Shown: piece after piece, positions 25,892 through 35,678 of the stretch
Layout of the letters: every line of letters starts with the position of its first letter
Position numbering within the stretch: the first letter of the stretch is position 1
Assembly: GCA_019422485.1 (NCBI GenBank)
Contig: JAHZDG010000003.1
Coordinates: 8,674-72,673 of the forward strand
Origin: Alistipes sp.
GTDB taxonomy: Bacteria; Bacteroidota; Bacteroidia; Bacteroidales; Rikenellaceae
Direction: 5' to 3'
DNA: 64,000 bases
Translations under genes and position numbers: made by a program
Notes under the pieces: generated by a model
The model's input: only the letters and a program-made list of their open reading frames with translations
Databases searched by the model: none
What the model was told of the DNA's origin: nothing

Positions 25892-27232
25892 ATGGAAAGA
25901 ATCGTCGTATTGGGAGGAGGCGAAAGCGGCTGCGGCTCGGCGGTATTGGCTCGGGTCAAAGGCCTGGATGTGTTTTTGTCCGATGCTGGACAGATTGCCC
26001 CCAAATATAAAACGCTGCTCGAACAATGGAATGTCCCCTATGAAGAGGGTGGACATACTTCGGAGAAGATTTTGTCGGCCGATCGGGTGGTGAAAAGCCC
26101 CGGGATTCCGGATAAGGCGCCGATGGTGAAGGCCGTACGTGAAAAGGGAATTCCGGTGATTTCGGAGATCGAGTTTGCCGGCGCCTATACCGACGCGAAA
26201 ACGATTTGCATCACGGGCAGCAATGGCAAAACTACCACGACGACGCTGATCTATGAGATGCTCTCTCAGGCCGGTCTGAACGTGGGGCTGGCGGGCAACA
26301 TCGGCGAAAGTTTTGCACTGGCCGTGGCGACCCGTTCCTACGATTGGTATGTGATCGAACTGAGCAGTTTCCAGCTTGATGGAATGTATGATTTCCGGGC
26401 CGATATCGGAGTGCTGATGAACATCACCCCCGACCATTTGGATCGGTATAACTACTGTTTCCAGAACTATATCGACAGTAAGTTCCGCATTATTCAGAAC
26501 CAGCGTCCGGAAGATCGCTTTATCTATTGTGCCGACGATCCGGTGACGAAGGAAAATCTCGCCCACCATCCGCTGATGATGCAGACTCTGCCGTTCGGGG
26601 TCTATACCGTGGATGGGTGCAGCGCGACCTTGCATGACGGGATGATCCATGCCGAAACCGACGGCCGACGGTTGGATATTGCGGTGAGCGAGCTGCCGTT
26701 GCTGGGGGTGCATAACCTCTATAACGTTATGGCGGCTTCGTTGGCGGCGCTGTCGGTCGGGGTGGCGCCGGAAAGCATTGCTCGGACGCTGCGGACGTTC
26801 CGTGGAGTGGAACACCGCTTGGAACCCTGCGGAGAAATCAACGGAGTGCTGTATATCAACGACTCCAAGGCGACCAATGTCGATTCGGTGTTCTATGCCC
26901 TGGGAGGGATGACCCGTCCGGTGGTATGGATCGCCGGAGGTACGGACAAAGGTAACGAGTACGACCGTCTTTATGCCTTGGCCGAAGAGAAGGTGAAGGC
27001 GCTGGTATGTATGGGGCTCGATAATGCCAAATTGGTGCGCAGTTTCACCGGGCGGGTGCCTCGGGTGTTCGATACGGCCTCGTTGGATGAGGCGATGCGG
27101 GCGGTGGCTGAGGTGGCCGAACCGGGGGATGTGGTGTTGTTGTCGCCGGCCTGTGCCAGTTTCGACCTCTTTAAGAATTACGAAGACCGGGGCCGTCAGT
27201 TCAAGGCTGCCGTTGAGGCGCTGAAAAAATAG
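25892..27232 (+). CDS. murD: UDP-MurNAc-L-alanine:D-glutamate ligase
   Basis: A 446-residue Mur ligase adding D-glutamate. The N-terminal Rossmann start IVVLGGGESGCGSA binds UDP-MurNAc, GSNGKTTTT (109-117) is the ATP loop, and NITPDHLDRY is the metal-site region. NDSKATNVDS and the final SPACASFDLFKNYEDRG box are diagnostic of MurD. It starts 6 bases after mraY. A 371-base gap to ftsW follows, long for this operon. Confidence 0.96.
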   Translation: MERIVVLGGGESGCGSAVLARVKGLDVFLSDAGQIAPKYKTLLEQWNVPYEEGGHTSEKILSADRVVKSPGIPDKAPMVKAVREKGIPVISEIEFAGAYTDAKTICITGSNGKTTTTTLIYEMLSQAGLNVGLAGNIGESFALAVATRSYDWYVIELSSFQLDGMYDFRADIGVLMNITPDHLDRYNYCFQNYIDSKFRIIQNQRPEDRFIYCADDPVTKENLAHHPLMMQTLPFGVYTVDGCSATLHDGMIHAETDGRRLDIAVSELPLLGVHNLYNVMAASLAALSVGVAPESIARTLRTFRGVEHRLEPCGEINGVLYINDSKATNVDSVFYALGGMTRPVVWIAGGTDKGNEYDRLYALAEEKVKALVCMGLDNAKLVRSFTGRVPRVFDTASLDEAMRAVAEVAEPGDVVLLSPACASFDLFKNYEDRGRQFKAAVEALKK

Positions 27233-27603
27233 GTGTGTCGCAGGGTCCTGGCTGAGGCGTGAATGTCTTAGTTGGGGCGGGCGATTGTGCTGTCTGCGTG
27301 GATTCAACGAAGGCGGAGGTATTGACCGTTCGGCTTTCCCCTGAAAGGGATCCGAGAATTCGGACGAGGTTACAAGAATGGGGTGGAACGACTGCCAACG
27401 TTCGGAAGCGGCAGCATGCTCAGGTTGGTTTGCCGAATGCCTCGGATAGAAGGACGGGACACAAACCCGGTGTCATATGAACGGCGGGAAACGGTAATCC
27501 CCGAACAAGGCGTACGGTGGAATCCGATTCGCGGGCAGGATAATTAATTGACCATATGGAGGGTGACGGAAGAGAATCCGGCCGCCCTTTGATTTTCAAA
27601 AGA
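27233..27603. other. 371-base gap between murD and ftsW
   Basis: No coding frame here carries family-like sequence; a 73-codon GTG frame at 27259-27480 is low-complexity and unsupported. No TAnnTTTG element or terminator hairpin is seen. The function of the gap is unknown. Confidence 0.4.
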
Positions 27604-28893
27604 ATGAACGAACAGAACCCTTCAAAAGAGACTCAGGTTCAGGCAGGATTTTTCGATCGGCTCTTCAGCGGCGATCGGGTGCTGTGGATTGTTATCGCCT
27701 TTCTGGCAGTATTTTCGCTGTTGGTGGTCTACTCCTCGACTGCTTCGATGGCCTATCGAAAAGCCGGTGGCGATACGGCGCATTATTTCTTTTCTCAGTT
27801 GAAATTCATCGTGTTGGGATTCCTGATCATGATTGCCGTACACCGAATCAATTACCAGAGATATGTACGCTTTACGACTCTGATGTTTTGGCTGGCCTTG
27901 GGTATGATGGCTCTGACGTTTATCATCGGGGTCAATCTGAACAGTGCGGCCCGTTGGATTCGGGTGCCGTTGATCGGGGTGACGTTCCAGCCGTCGGATT
28001 TCTTGCGGGTGACGCTGATCGCTTTGCTGGCTCAGCAACTGGCCAAACGCCAAAGCTATATCGACAAGATTCCGATTCTGCCCGCGCTGACGCCGGGAGG
28101 TTGGGGGCGTAATCCGAAAAAAAATATGGATATTCTGCGATCGACCACCTTGCCGTTGTTGGGGCCGATTGCAGTGGCCTGTGCCGCGATTTTCGTCTCG
28201 AACTTCTCGACGGCGGCCATTACCTTCGGAACCTGTTGCGTGATGCTCTATATCGGGCGGGTCCGATTGAGCGAGTTGTGGCGGCTGATTGCCCTGGTCG
28301 TCGTGGCGATGGTGTTGGCGGTCACGGTGATGTATATCTTTAACATCGGTCGTTCGCATACCTGGGTCAATCGCTTGGGCTTGGGCGATGTCGTCAACCA
28401 GAGCGAACAGGTGCAGGCCCAGAGCGATGACGATAACCTGCAAAAAGAACAGGCGATGATTGCGATCGCTTCGGGGCAGATCACCGGGAAAGGGCCCGGT
28501 AATAGCACCCAACGTTCCAACCTGCCTCACGCCTATTCCGACTTTGCCTATGCGTTCATTGTCGAAGAATATGGTTTCATAGGGGCGGTGGGGATTTTAT
28601 TTCTGTATCTTTGTATTTTCTTCCGAGGAATCGTTATCTTTCAGCGTTGTGGAACGGCGCTGCCCAGTCTGTTGGTCTTGGGGCTGAGTCTGATGATCAC
28701 CCTGCAGGCGATCAGTAATATGATGGTCTCCGTGGGGTATTTCCCGGTGACGGGACAGACTCTGCCGTTGATCAGTCTGGGGGGGTCGTCGGTGATTTTT
28801 ACCAGCTTGGCGCTGGGGATGATCTTGGGGGTCAGCCGTCAGATGAAAGAACAGTCGCTGGATCGGCCCAAGAACGAATCCTTATTAGAATAG
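27604..28893 (+). CDS. ftsW: SEDS-family septal peptidoglycan polymerase / division protein
   Basis: A 429-residue polytopic SEDS protein (about ten helices). With FtsI it polymerises lipid II at the septum. NLNSAARWIRVPLIGVTFQPSD is represented by the conserved segments ARWI and FQPSDF, and the large periplasmic loop ends TGKGPGNST. The C-terminal part carries PVTGQTLPLISLGGSS, the family signature. I start at ATG 27604 (MNEQNPSKETQ) rather than 27556, since the upstream 16 residues add only a non-conserved tail; either is possible. The glycosyltransferase-essential Asp region follows QRSNLPHAYSDF, with EEYGF after it. Confidence 0.93.
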   Translation: MNEQNPSKETQVQAGFFDRLFSGDRVLWIVIAFLAVFSLLVVYSSTASMAYRKAGGDTAHYFFSQLKFIVLGFLIMIAVHRINYQRYVRFTTLMFWLALGMMALTFIIGVNLNSAARWIRVPLIGVTFQPSDFLRVTLIALLAQQLAKRQSYIDKIPILPALTPGGWGRNPKKNMDILRSTTLPLLGPIAVACAAIFVSNFSTAAITFGTCCVMLYIGRVRLSELWRLIALVVVAMVLAVTVMYIFNIGRSHTWVNRLGLGDVVNQSEQVQAQSDDDNLQKEQAMIAIASGQITGKGPGNSTQRSNLPHAYSDFAYAFIVEEYGFIGAVGILFLYLCIFFRGIVIFQRCGTALPSLLVLGLSLMITLQAISNMMVSVGYFPVTGQTLPLISLGGSSVIFTSLALGMILGVSRQMKEQSLDRPKNESLLE

Positions 28894-28896
28894 ATC

Positions 28897-30027
28897 ATGA
28901 TGGATAAACTGAACGTGATTTTAAGCGGTGGCGGAACGGGTGGACACATCTATCCGGCTGTAGCCGTGGCCGAAGCCCTGCAACGTCGTTTAGGCGACCG
29001 GGTCGAACTGTTGTTCGTGGGGGCCGAAGGCAAAATGGAGATGGAAAAGGTTCCGGCCTTGGGGTATCGGATTGTCGGGTTACCGGTGGCGGGTCTGCAA
29101 CGCCGCCTGACCCTGCGCAATCTGGCTTTCCCGTTCAAACTGTGGGCCTCGTATCTCAAAGCCCGTCGGGTGATTAAGGATTTCAAAGCCGATGTGGCAG
29201 TGGGATTCGGGGGTTATGCCAGCGCTCCGGTGCTGTGGGCGGCCCAGTTGATGGGAATCCCGACGATCATTCAGGAACAGAACAGCTATGCCGGAAAGGC
29301 CAATAAATGGTTGGCATCGAAGGCTACACGGATTTGTGTGGCTTACGAAGGGGCCGAACGCTTCTTTCCGAAAGACCGGATCGTGTTGACGGGGAATCCG
29401 TTGCGGGACCGGTTTGCCCGCAAGGGGGATTATCGGCGCGAAGCGTTGGAATATTTCGGGCTGAGTGCCGATAAGCCGGTGGTGCTGGTGGTCGGCGGCA
29501 GCCTGGGAACCCGCACCCTGAACAATATGATGAAAGCCAACGTCGACCGTATCGTGGCCGAAGGAAAACTGCAGGTGATCTGGCAGACCGGGAAGTATTA
29601 CGAACGGGAGATGGATGAGTTTATGGCCGGTCGTCCGGCGGACGGTATCTGGCGGAATGCCTATATCGAACAGATGGACCTGGCGTATGCCGCTGCCGAT
29701 ATTGTGGTGGCTCGGGCCGGAGCCAATACGGTGTCGGAGTTGTGCCTGGTGGGCAAACCGGTGATTTTTGTGCCTTCGCCGAATGTGGCGGAAGATCATC
29801 AGACCAAAAACGCCCGGGCTTTGGAAGAGAAAGGGGCGGCGGTGTTGATTCCCGATGCGCGGGCCGTGACCGATGTATTCCCGCAGATCGAAGTGCTGTT
29901 GGGGGATTCGGCGCAGTTGGAACGCATGTCGAAGAATATCCTTGCCTTGGGAATCAGCGATTCGGCCGATCGGATCGTCAACGAGATTTTGGCTTCGGTA
30001 GGCTGGCGCGAACCGGAGAAGGCTTAG
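28897..30027 (+). CDS. murG: Lipid II-forming N-acetylglucosaminyltransferase
   Basis: A 376-residue GT28 enzyme acting on the inner face of the membrane to convert lipid I to lipid II. SGGGTGGHIYPA near residues 10-21 is the N-terminal glycine loop, GFGGYAS and QEQNSYAGKANKWLA are acceptor-side motifs, and VVGGSLG with ARAGANTVSEL are the nucleotide-sugar binding elements. It begins 3 bases after ftsW, ATG 28897 or the adjacent ATG 28900. No terminator is seen behind it. Confidence 0.96.
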   Translation: MMDKLNVILSGGGTGGHIYPAVAVAEALQRRLGDRVELLFVGAEGKMEMEKVPALGYRIVGLPVAGLQRRLTLRNLAFPFKLWASYLKARRVIKDFKADVAVGFGGYASAPVLWAAQLMGIPTIIQEQNSYAGKANKWLASKATRICVAYEGAERFFPKDRIVLTGNPLRDRFARKGDYRREALEYFGLSADKPVVLVVGGSLGTRTLNNMMKANVDRIVAEGKLQVIWQTGKYYEREMDEFMAGRPADGIWRNAYIEQMDLAYAAADIVVARAGANTVSELCLVGKPVIFVPSPNVAEDHQTKNARALEEKGAAVLIPDARAVTDVFPQIEVLLGDSAQLERMSKNILALGISDSADRIVNEILASVGWREPEKA

Positions 30028-30262
30028 TGATTTTTCCCTCAAGACTTTTATGGGCTAAGGGGGTAAAGTCAGTTGTGGATCCACAGGACTGTGTCGGGCG
30101 ACGCCTGTAAGCGGCCGGGAGCCGGAATAACGGACAGAGGAAGCCGGAGCGAAAGACCGTGGAGTGAGAGAGTATTCAGCTTACGGGAACAGGCGGTGTC
30201 GTCTGCATTCTGCATAAAGAGAAAACGGAAAAGCTCCGGGCGGGGAATCCGCGGGGAATTGT
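30028..30262. other. 235-base gap between murG and murC
   Basis: No convincing gene or promoter. A 12-base palindrome, TGTGGATCCACA, lies at 30074-30085. The ATG frame at 30073 overlaps murC out of frame and is Arg/Gly-rich, so it is not called. Confidence 0.35.
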
Positions 30263-31651
30263 TTGAAGGAATTGTCAGGAAAAGTGAGTTATACGAACGT
30301 CTATTTTTTGGGGATCGGCGGCATCGGAATGAGTGCGCTGGCCCGTTATTTTGCCCATGAAGGGCGTCGGGTGGCCGGTTATGACCGGACACCGTCGGAT
30401 CTGACCGCTGCGTTGGAAGCCGAAGGGATTGCGGTGACCTATGAGGATCGAGAGGAAACGATCCCCGAAGGGTTCAGAGACCCGGCGACGACGCTGGTGG
30501 TCTATACGCCGGCTTTGCCGCACGATCATCGGCAGTGGGCCTGGTTCCGTGAACGCGGGTTCGAGATTCTGAAACGCTCCCGCATGTTGGGCATCGTCTC
30601 GGAAGGCAAATACGTGATGGCTGTGGCCGGGACGCATGGAAAAACCACTACAACTACTTTGACGGCCTGGTTGAATCATCAGGCGGGCGGAGGCGGCAGT
30701 GCCTTTTTGGGTGGAATTTCCAAGAATTTCGGCAGCAATCTCGTGCTGGGAACCGGGGATCGTCTGGCGGTGGAGGCCGACGAGTTCGACCGCTCTTTCC
30801 TGCAGTTGCATCCCGATGCGGCCGTTGTTACCGCCGTCGACGCCGATCACCTCGATATATACGGAACGGTGGAGGCGGTGCGGGAAGCCTTCTCTCAGTT
30901 TATTGCCCAGATCAAGCCCGGAGGGGCGTTGATCCTCAAAGCCGGTGTTGAGTTGGCTTTGCCGGAGTCGGGGATTCGGATTTACCGGTATAGTTGTGAT
31001 GAACCGGCTGATTTCTATGCGACGCGCATCCGTCTGATCGAGGGTGGACACTATCTGTTCGATGTGGTGTGTCCCGATCGGGTGATTCGGGATTGCACGT
31101 TGGGAGTCCCTGGGCGGGTCAATATCGAAAATGCCGTGGGTGCGGTTGCTCTGTTGTGGGTGGCCGGTTTCGATGAGGAGAAACTGCGCGAAGCCCTGGC
31201 TTCGTTCAGCGGCGTGAAACGTCGGTTCGACTTTTATATCAATACGCCTCGCCGAATCTATATGGATGACTATGCGCATCACCCCCGGGAGTTGCAGGCG
31301 ACGATCACTTCGTTCCGGGCCATGTTTCCCGGCCGGAAACTGACGGTGGTCTTTCAGCCGCACCTCTATACCCGGACGCGGGATTTCTTCCAGGAGTTTG
31401 CCTCGGTGCTCTCTCAGGCCGACGAGGTCTTTTTGCTGCCGATCTATCCGGCCCGGGAGGAACCGATCGAAGGGGTTACCTCCGAAATGTTGCTGGACCG
31501 GATTACGGTGCCGGCCCGGGTGGTACAGAAGCCCGAACTGCTGGATGTATTGCGGCAGGAAAATCCGGAGGCGCTCATTACCTTCGGGGCTGGGGATATC
31601 GACCGCTTTTGTGAACCGATCGCCCGGATGTTGCGGGAACTGGATGCCTGA
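30263..31651 (+). CDS. murC: UDP-MurNAc:L-alanine ligase
   Basis: A 462-residue Mur ligase attaching the first amino acid of the stem peptide. YFLGIGGIGMSALARYF is the N-terminal UDP-binding loop, GTHGKTTT at about 123-130 the ATP loop, and the DDYAHHP and FQPHLYTRT boxes are MurC-specific. There is no in-frame ATG between the stop codon at 30215 and the conserved start. TTG 30263, TTG 30272 or GTG 30284 must serve; the short distance to the glycine loop favours any of these, so the exact N-terminus is uncertain by up to seven residues. Confidence 0.94.
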   Translation: MKELSGKVSYTNVYFLGIGGIGMSALARYFAHEGRRVAGYDRTPSDLTAALEAEGIAVTYEDREETIPEGFRDPATTLVVYTPALPHDHRQWAWFRERGFEILKRSRMLGIVSEGKYVMAVAGTHGKTTTTTLTAWLNHQAGGGGSAFLGGISKNFGSNLVLGTGDRLAVEADEFDRSFLQLHPDAAVVTAVDADHLDIYGTVEAVREAFSQFIAQIKPGGALILKAGVELALPESGIRIYRYSCDEPADFYATRIRLIEGGHYLFDVVCPDRVIRDCTLGVPGRVNIENAVGAVALLWVAGFDEEKLREALASFSGVKRRFDFYINTPRRIYMDDYAHHPRELQATITSFRAMFPGRKLTVVFQPHLYTRTRDFFQEFASVLSQADEVFLLPIYPAREEPIEGVTSEMLLDRITVPARVVQKPELLDVLRQENPEALITFGAGDIDRFCEPIARMLRELDA

Positions 31652-31674
31652 ACCGATCAATCGACCGACCGATC

Positions 31675-32508
31675 TTGAAAAGACTCGTTTCCATACTGTT
31701 GGGGTTGTTGGCCTGGACGGCGATTTTTGTCTACATCGCGGTCAGTTCCCGCTATTGCTCCGACCAGAAGCGACAAACGTTGTGTCGTCGGATCGATGTG
31801 GTCGTGCAGGACAGCGATCGGATGAATTTCATTACGCCGGGAATGGTCCGGGCCTGGTTCGCCCGGGAGAAAAAGGAGATTTTCCAGCAGGAGATCACCC
31901 AGGTTAATCCCCTGGAAGTCGATGCCTTTATTCGGCGGCGGGGCTTTGTGCGTGATGTGCGGGTCTATACGACACTCGACGGGGTGCTGCACATCGAACT
32001 GACCCAACGTCGCCCGATCGCCCGGGTGAGTAGCGTCAATGGTTACAACTTTTATATCACCGAGGATAATTACATCCTGCCGACCCAACGACACGAGGTG
32101 GTCTACGTTCCGGTGATCACGGGAATGGTCTATCCTCCCTTTGAAAGAGATTATGTCGGAACCCTCCCTCAGACCGCGCATGAAGGCGAAAAAAAAGTGT
32201 CAAAAAATTACGTCTTTTTCTCTAATCTGATTAATTTTGTGAAATTCGTGAGAGAAGACGATTTTTGGAACTCATTTATCGTTCAGATCGATCTTCAGGG
32301 CGAGAACGACGGGTCAACATACGATCCTCAGGTGCGTATCGTGCCGCGTGTGGGCAATCAGGTGATTCTGCTCGGGAGCCTCGAAAACTATCCCGAAAAA
32401 CTCGAACGCCTGATGCGTTTTTATCGCAACGGTATGGCCTATGAGTCGTGGGATCGTTACCGGTATATCGACGTGCGGTATGCCGGACAGGTGGTTTGCA
32501 CGCCGTGA
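31675..32508 (+). CDS. ftsQ: Divisome protein FtsQ
   Basis: A 277-residue bitopic protein with a membrane helix at about residues 5-24 (LVSILLGLLAWTAIFVYIAV), then a periplasmic domain. The segment NPLEVDAFIRRRGFVRDVRVYTTLDGVLHIELTQRRP is seen as POTRA-like beta elements, with the short strands VRDVRVY and LHIELTQRRPIARV. The C-terminal beta domain ends with PEKLERLMRFYRNG. FtsQ docks FtsL and recruits late division proteins. The start is TTG 31675, since no ATG occurs until residue 50. It follows murC by 23 bases and is followed by ftsA, which fits the standard order. Confidence 0.88.
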   Translation: MKRLVSILLGLLAWTAIFVYIAVSSRYCSDQKRQTLCRRIDVVVQDSDRMNFITPGMVRAWFAREKKEIFQQEITQVNPLEVDAFIRRRGFVRDVRVYTTLDGVLHIELTQRRPIARVSSVNGYNFYITEDNYILPTQRHEVVYVPVITGMVYPPFERDYVGTLPQTAHEGEKKVSKNYVFFSNLINFVKFVREDDFWNSFIVQIDLQGENDGSTYDPQVRIVPRVGNQVILLGSLENYPEKLERLMRFYRNGMAYESWDRYRYIDVRYAGQVVCTP

Positions 32509-32561
32509 GGAGTTTCACGAGGGGATAGAAATCGAACAAGACAAGATAAAGGGCATATAAC

Positions 32562-33983
32562 GTGGGAAACGGAGATTATATCGTAGCCATTGATTTGGGA
32601 ACCAATACAGTGACGGCGGTTGTCGGCACGCCGGTGAGTGACGGCAAATTGCGGATCGTCGATTGTGAGATCGCTCCGATGCAGGGTATGGTGCGCGGTG
32701 AGATCAAGAATATCGAACTGGTGGCCCAGAGCATCAAGAAAGCGATCGAAGCGATTGAAGATCGTCTGCAAATCAAAATTATGGAAGCCTACGCCGGGAT
32801 TTCGGGCCAACATATCCGTTGCGTGAAATACCCGTATTACGTTTTCGTGGGCCGCGACGAAATCCGCGAAGAAGACGTGCAGAAACTGCACGAAAGCATG
32901 GCCAATGTGCAGGCTCCCGATGGCGAAACCATTATTCAGATCATTCCTCAAAGCTATATCGTCGACGACGAAGAGACCTCCAGCCCGGTGGGATCGTTCG
33001 GCAACAAATTGGAAGCGACGTTCAATTTTGTGTTGGGCGACAGCAACTCCGTGAGCCGTATCAAACGGGTGCTTTCTCGGGTGAATATCCGTCAGTGCGG
33101 GCTCTATCTCAATGCCATTGCGGCGGCCGAGGCCGTAACGACCGAAGACGAACGTCAGGAAGGCGTAGCGGTGGTCGATATCGGAGCCGGTACGACCGAA
33201 GTGGCGGTGTTCTACAAAAAGACCATTCGTCACGTCTCCATTATTCCGATGGGCGGGAATGTCATCAACAAGGATATTCGTTCATACGGGATTCTCGAAC
33301 GCCATGTCGAAAACTTGAAAGTCAAATACGGCAGTGCGTTGCGTGAAGGCGCTCCGGCTGATAAATACATCACCACTCCGGGTCTGAATGCTCGGGTTCC
33401 CAAGGAGATTTCGTTCCAGAACCTGGCTGCCATTATCGAAGCCCGGATGTTGGATATCATCGACTATGTGATGGAGCAGATCAAGGCGTCGGGTTATGCC
33501 GACAAGTTGGCCGGGGGTGTGGTGCTCACCGGGGGATCGGCTCAGATGAAGGATCTCGAAAAACTGTTTAAGAACTATACGGGCCTCGATGTGCGGGTGG
33601 CTGCGCCGGATGTTGTTTTGGACGAAGAGAGCGTTGACGCAGTGAAAACGCCGGCTTTTGCGACTGCCGTCGGTTTGTTGATCAAAGGCATGGCCAGCGG
33701 GAAAACCACCCGGACCGAAAAATCCCGTCCGGTGAATGCAGCCCCTCAGCGGCCGGCGCCTGCGTATGGAGAAAGCAATCCGTATGCGGTCAATGATCCG
33801 GAAGGACGTCCGACGATCAATGATCGTTACGGTCAGGGCGGACAGTATGGGGCGGCTGGCGATACGCCGTTCGAAGAGGAACAACCCGAAGAAACTCCGC
33901 AGAAGAGAGGTTTCCTGAATCGGATCAAGAAACGCATTGAAAAGGTCTTCGAAATGGATGTGATCGAAGACAACGAAATATAA
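32562..33983 (+). CDS. ftsA: Actin-like divisome protein FtsA
   Basis: A 473-residue actin-fold ATPase that tethers FtsZ to the membrane. The phosphate-1 loop VAIDLGTNTVTAVV opens the protein, the 1C domain lies around residues 80-170, and GVAVVDIGAGTTEVAVF plus VVLTGGSAQMKDL form the nucleotide pocket. A Pro/Gly-rich linker (residues about 385-445) leads to the amphipathic end GFLNRIKKRIEKVFEM, the expected membrane-targeting helix. The start is GTG 32562, placed directly before the first conserved strand. Confidence 0.95.
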   Translation: MGNGDYIVAIDLGTNTVTAVVGTPVSDGKLRIVDCEIAPMQGMVRGEIKNIELVAQSIKKAIEAIEDRLQIKIMEAYAGISGQHIRCVKYPYYVFVGRDEIREEDVQKLHESMANVQAPDGETIIQIIPQSYIVDDEETSSPVGSFGNKLEATFNFVLGDSNSVSRIKRVLSRVNIRQCGLYLNAIAAAEAVTTEDERQEGVAVVDIGAGTTEVAVFYKKTIRHVSIIPMGGNVINKDIRSYGILERHVENLKVKYGSALREGAPADKYITTPGLNARVPKEISFQNLAAIIEARMLDIIDYVMEQIKASGYADKLAGGVVLTGGSAQMKDLEKLFKNYTGLDVRVAAPDVVLDEESVDAVKTPAFATAVGLLIKGMASGKTTRTEKSRPVNAAPQRPAPAYGESNPYAVNDPEGRPTINDRYGQGGQYGAAGDTPFEEEQPEETPQKRGFLNRIKKRIEKVFEMDVIEDNEI

Positions 33984-34080
33984 TCCGGTCGGGAGGACGG
34001 GTCGCTCTGTGAGCCGCCCGACGATCCGGCAGAACGGAAATTCCATCCGCCTCGCTGTTAACGAAAGAGAAAAAGAGATT

Positions 34081-35604
34081 ATGCCAGATATTATCGAATT
34101 TGACCAACCGAAGATTTCCCCTTCGATCATCATGGTCGCCGGGGTAGGGGGTGGCGGCAGCAACGCTGTCAACTACATGTACGAACTGGGGATTGCCGAT
34201 GTGTCGTTTATGGTGTGCAACACCGACCGTCAGGCTCTTTACCGCAGTCCGGTGCCGATTAAGGTTCGGCTGGGGGAATCCTTGACCCAGGGCCTCGGTG
34301 CGGGGAACAACCCTGAACGAGGTCGCGAAGCCGCTTTGGAAAGCCTCGACGAGATCGTGGAGATCTTTAAGCGGGAAGGCACCAAGATGGTCTTTATTAC
34401 CGCCGGGATGGGCGGGGGTACCGGTACCGGTGCCGCCCCTGTGATTGCTAAAGCGGCGCGTGAACTGGGTATTCTGACGGTGGCCATCGTGACGCTGCCG
34501 TTCAAGACCGAAGGCCCCAAGCGTATGACGCATGCCTATGAAGGAATCGATCAGCTAAGACAGTATGTCGATTCGCTGCTGTTGATCAACAACGAAAATA
34601 TCCAGGATATTTATGGGAAATTGACCTTGTCGGAAGCCTTCGGCAAGGCCGATGATATTTTGGCCACGGCCGCCAAGAGTATTGCCGAAGTCATTACCCG
34701 GGAAAATACGGTGAATGTCGACTTTGCCGATGTTCAGACGGTGATGCGTGACAGCGGAATCGCCTTGATGGGTTCCGGACGCGCTTCGGGGGAAGACCGG
34801 GCCATGGAGGTGGCCAATGCGGCTCTGACCTCTCCGCTGCTGAACCACAACGATATTATCGGGGCCAAAAATATCTTGATCAACATTACTTCGGGGGAAG
34901 AAGAAATCACCCTGGAAGAAACCTACCTGATCACAGAATACATCCAGGAACGTTCCGGAAACAATGCCGATATTATTTGGGGGGCAGGGACGGATCCTTC
35001 GTTGGGAAGCGACATCGAAGTGACGATCATCGCCACGGGATTTGCCGTAGAAACCATTGCCCAAAATTATACGCCTTTTGCGTCGCCGTTGCAGGCCCGT
35101 CTGGATGCCGCCCGTCAGGCGGCCGAAGCGGAAGCTGCCGCTTCGGAACCGGTAGCTGAACCTGTTCAGGAACCGGAAGTTGAACCGATGCCGGTTGAAG
35201 AACAGCCGGTGATTCCTGCTCGTCCGCGTTGGACGCCGCCTCAGGAACGCCAGACTCCGCCGCGTCCGACCTTTAACCGTCCGTTGAGTCCTCGTCCGCT
35301 GACCGAAGCCCAACCGACGGCACCGACTCCTCCCCCGGTGATTCCGCCGGCTCCCAATGCCCAGAGTGCACCCAGTCCGCTGGGTCGTCCGGCCGCCGCT
35401 CCGCAGGTGATCGAATCCAAGGATAAAAGCCAGGGTTCGGCCTTCAATATCGATGAGATGGAAAACGTTCCGGCTTTTGTGCGGCGTAAAATGCGCTTCG
35501 TGAAAGACAATCCGGAAGAGGGAGGCCGCAGTTCACGGGTGGTGCTCAAGGATGACGCTCCGCAGGACGATAAGCCCCAGGGCGGAAATTCTTTGTTTGA
35601 TTAA
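34081..35604 (+). CDS. ftsZ: Tubulin-like division GTPase FtsZ
   Basis: A 507-residue Fts[10 protein letters not shown] at 21-29 and the tubulin signature GGGTGTGAA at 111-119 are intact, as is the [12 protein letters not shown]7-loop region that completes the GTPase of the next subunit. After residue 330 comes a long Pro/Glu/Ala-rich linker (to about 460) and a C-terminal peptide [10 protein letters not shown] that probably binds FtsA. ATG 34081 is preferred over the upstream frame start at 34009. Linker length beyond that of E. coli is normal for Bacteroidetes. Confidence 0.97.
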   Translation: MPDIIEFDQPKISPSIIMVAGVGGGGSNAVNYMYELGIADVSFMVCNTDRQALYRSPVPIKVRLGESLTQGLGAGNNPERGREAALESLDEIVEIFKREGTKMVFITAGMGGGTGTGAAPVIAKAARELGILTVAIVTLPFKTEGPKRMTHAYEGIDQLRQYVDSLLLINNENIQDIYGKLTLSEAFGKADDILATAAKSIAEVITRENTVNVDFADVQTVMRDSGIALMGSGRASGEDRAMEVANAALTSPLLNHNDIIGAKNILINITSGEEEITLEETYLITEYIQERSGNNADIIWGAGTDPSLGSDIEVTIIATGFAVETIAQNYTPFASPLQARLDAARQAAEAEAAASEPVAEPVQEPEVEPMPVEEQPVIPARPRWTPPQERQTPPRPTFNRPLSPRPLTEAQPTAPTPPPVIPPAPNAQSAPSPLGRPAAAPQVIESKDKSQGSAFNIDEMENVPAFVRRKMRFVKDNPEEGGRSSRVVLKDDAPQDDKPQGGNSLFD

Positions 35605-35678
35605 TCGAAAATTTCGGTTCGGGGAGAGGCTGGATTGACCGGATAACCCCCGAATCGGAGTTGCCCGCATAGAGACCT

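Noticed and set aside
25427..27307. A 626-codon open frame opposite mraY and murD
   Set aside because: It is a shadow of two well-supported genes; the translation has no recognisable domain.
27259..27480. 73-codon frame between murD and ftsW
   Set aside because: It has no conserved features and a GTG start without a ribosome-binding site.
30275..31660. A 461-codon open frame opposite murC
   Set aside because: It mirrors murC codon for codon and shows Arg/Gln-rich noise.
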